In this document: one piece after another, positions 7,422-8,256 of the stretch
How the letters are laid out: the number at the start of each line of letters is the position of its first letter
How positions within the stretch are numbered: position 1 is the stretch's first letter
DNA from: Bacteroidia bacterium
GTDB lineage: Bacteria > Bacteroidota > Bacteroidia > Bacteroidales > Azobacteroidaceae
NCBI GenBank assembly: GCA_025996695.1
Contig: BNTP01000098.1
Location: 1 to 8,256 of the forward strand
DNA: 8,256 nucleotides
Reading direction: 5' to 3'
Translations under genes and position numbers: made by a program
Notes under the pieces: generated by a model
Told to the model about the DNA's origin: nothing
Seen by the model: only the letters and a program-made list of their open reading frames with translations
The model's database searches: none

Positions 7422-7453
7422 CAAAAGTACGCCTTTTTATTGACATCGCCAAA
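7422..7453 (-). promoter_or_regulatory. Bacteroidota-type promoter for the fucose synthase / TldD-like / ABC unit
   Basis: On the minus strand a -33 box TTTG (7450-7453) is followed by exactly 20 bases and then a -7 box TACTTTTG (7422-7429), which fits the Bacteroidota primary sigma consensus TTTG-N19-20-TAnnTTTG. Transcription would be expected to begin near 7415, giving a leader of roughly 24 bases that contains the AGGAG box. No comparable promoter is seen in the short gaps before the next two genes, so it probably drives all three. Confidence 0.72.
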
Positions 7454-7499
7454 TTATTGTTGAATTAAGCAGCAACGCATTAAAAAAATAAAAAAAGGA

Positions 7500-8256
7500 G
7501 CGGTTATTAACACAACCATTTTCTTGGGGAGCTGTAATAATTATTTGTGACATAATAAAATAATGCGTAATTATTAGTAATTTTGCAAAAAGACACTACT
7601 AATATGACATCACTTCATCGAACATTCAGGAAATTACAAGACCCGCGGATACACAGGAAAAAGCAGCATTCATTGCTGGATATAGTTATTCTGAGCATCT
7701 TAGCGGTTTTATGCGGGGCGGAATCTTATGACTCTATCGAATTATTTGGTAAAACAAACTTGGCATTTCTCAGACAAATTCTTGAATTGAAAAATGGTAT
7801 ACCCTCGCATGATACAATCAATCGCGTATTGTCCCTATTGCATCCGCGAGCTTTTGAACGTCTGTTTATGGAATGGGCTAATACATTGAAAGGCAGCCAA
7901 GTGATGGAACATGTTATCGCTATTGATGGGAAAACGGTTCGCGGTTCAAAAGACAGTTTTCACCATACCTCTGCGGTACATTTGGTACACGCATGGAGTG
8001 TGGAAAACAATATCTGTTTGGGTCAAAGAAAAACGGAAATGAAAAGCAACGAAATTACAGCGATACCCGAATTGTTGGACTTGTTGGAGATAAAAGGGAG
8101 TATTATTACGATAGATGCCATGGGGACACAAACCGCTATTGCTGCGAAGATTATTGACCTGGAAGCGGATTTATATTCTGGCGGTAAAAGACAATCAAAA
8201 AGCTTTACGGGAAGAGGTAGAAGCCACTTGTAAGCGTAATCGTCCTGTATTTGATT
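7500..8256 (+). mobile_element. Insertion sequence of the ISAs1 family, left part only
   Basis: The transposase reading frame marks an insertion sequence whose right part lies outside the window. The left end is only approximate: it must lie between the fucose-synthase promoter (ending 7453) and the transposase start (7604). Without the right end the terminal inverted repeats and target duplication cannot be identified. The stretch 7454-7603 is very A/T-rich and holds no other gene. Confidence 0.55.
7604..8233 (+). CDS. ISAs1-family (H-repeat type) transposase, frameshifted and cut by the window end
   Basis: The ATG at 7604 opens a 209-residue frame. The N-terminal part carries family hallmarks: LQDPR, the hydrophobic LLDIVILSILAVLCGAES, and GIPSHDTINRVLS. 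The catalytic core starts with AIDGKTVRGS (D108) and ITIDAMGTQ (D171), the first two acidic residues of the DDE site. After EAD at residue 189 the expected motif DYILAVKDNQ is found only in another frame. Removing one T from the TTT at 8170-8172 restores it and keeps the frame open from 8172 to the window end; unrestored, translation stops at 8231-8233. The third acidic residue would lie beyond the window. Full-length relatives have about 350-400 residues. An upstream in-frame TTG at 7583 is less likely as the start. The gene is probably inactive unless the shift is a sequencing error. No Shine-Dalgarno is seen. Confidence 0.85.
   Translation: MTSLHRTFRKLQDPRIHRKKQHSLLDIVILSILAVLCGAESYDSIELFGKTNLAFLRQILELKNGIPSHDTINRVLSLLHPRAFERLFMEWANTLKGSQVMEHVIAIDGKTVRGSKDSFHHTSAVHLVHAWSVENNICLGQRKTEMKSNEITAIPELLDLLEIKGSIITIDAMGTQTAIAAKIIDLEADLYSGGKRQSKSFTGRGRSHL

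Noticed and set aside
7578..7585. TAATTTTG as the -7 box of a transposase promoter
   Set aside because: It fits TAnnTTTG, but the nearest upstream TTTG (7544-7547) is 30 bases away rather than 19-20, so support is weak in such A/T-rich DNA.

Overview
The window looks like a chromosomal segment of a Bacteroidota bacterium. The best direct evidence is a textbook Bacteroidota promoter (TTTG, 20-bp spacer, TAnnTTTG) upstream of the fucose-synthase gene. Weak or absent Shine-Dalgarno sequences at the other starts, the Bacteroides-type long form of GDP-L-fucose synthase, and G/C-run palindromic repeats inside a gene are consistent with this. Genus or species cannot be told from the sequence.

Layout: bases 1-846 (+) hold the 3' part of a calcineurin-like metallophosphoesterase whose start lies upstream of the window. 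It converges on a block of three minus-strand genes occupying 7391-866. In transcription order these are GDP-L-fucose synthase (7391-6321), a very long secreted TldD/PmbA-type protein (6292-2735), and an MsbA-like ABC exporter half-transporter (2713-866). The gaps are about 28 and 21 bp, so the three are probably one transcription unit driven by the promoter at 7422-7453. At the right edge (7604 to the end, +) is an ISAs1-family transposase with an apparent one-base frameshift; its insertion sequence runs out of the window.

The most unusual gene is the roughly 1185-residue secreted protein. It is a head-to-tail duplication of the TldD/PmbA fold on one chain. The first module keeps the HExxxH zinc motif and the later Cys of active TldD; the second has lost both and resembles the inactive TldE/PmbA partner. 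It therefore looks like a single-chain TldD-TldE pair exported from the cytoplasm. The join between the modules, and one loop inside the second module, consist of copies of a dispersed palindromic repeat. That repeat lies in both orientations within the same open reading frame. It is built on a 45-bp (15-codon) period, so it keeps frame and stays open on either strand.

How the genes might work together is uncertain. Fucose synthesis plus an MsbA-like flippase would fit cell-surface glycan or lipid work. A TldD/TldE-like protease beside an ABC exporter could alternatively suggest peptide processing and export, but no precursor peptide gene was seen.
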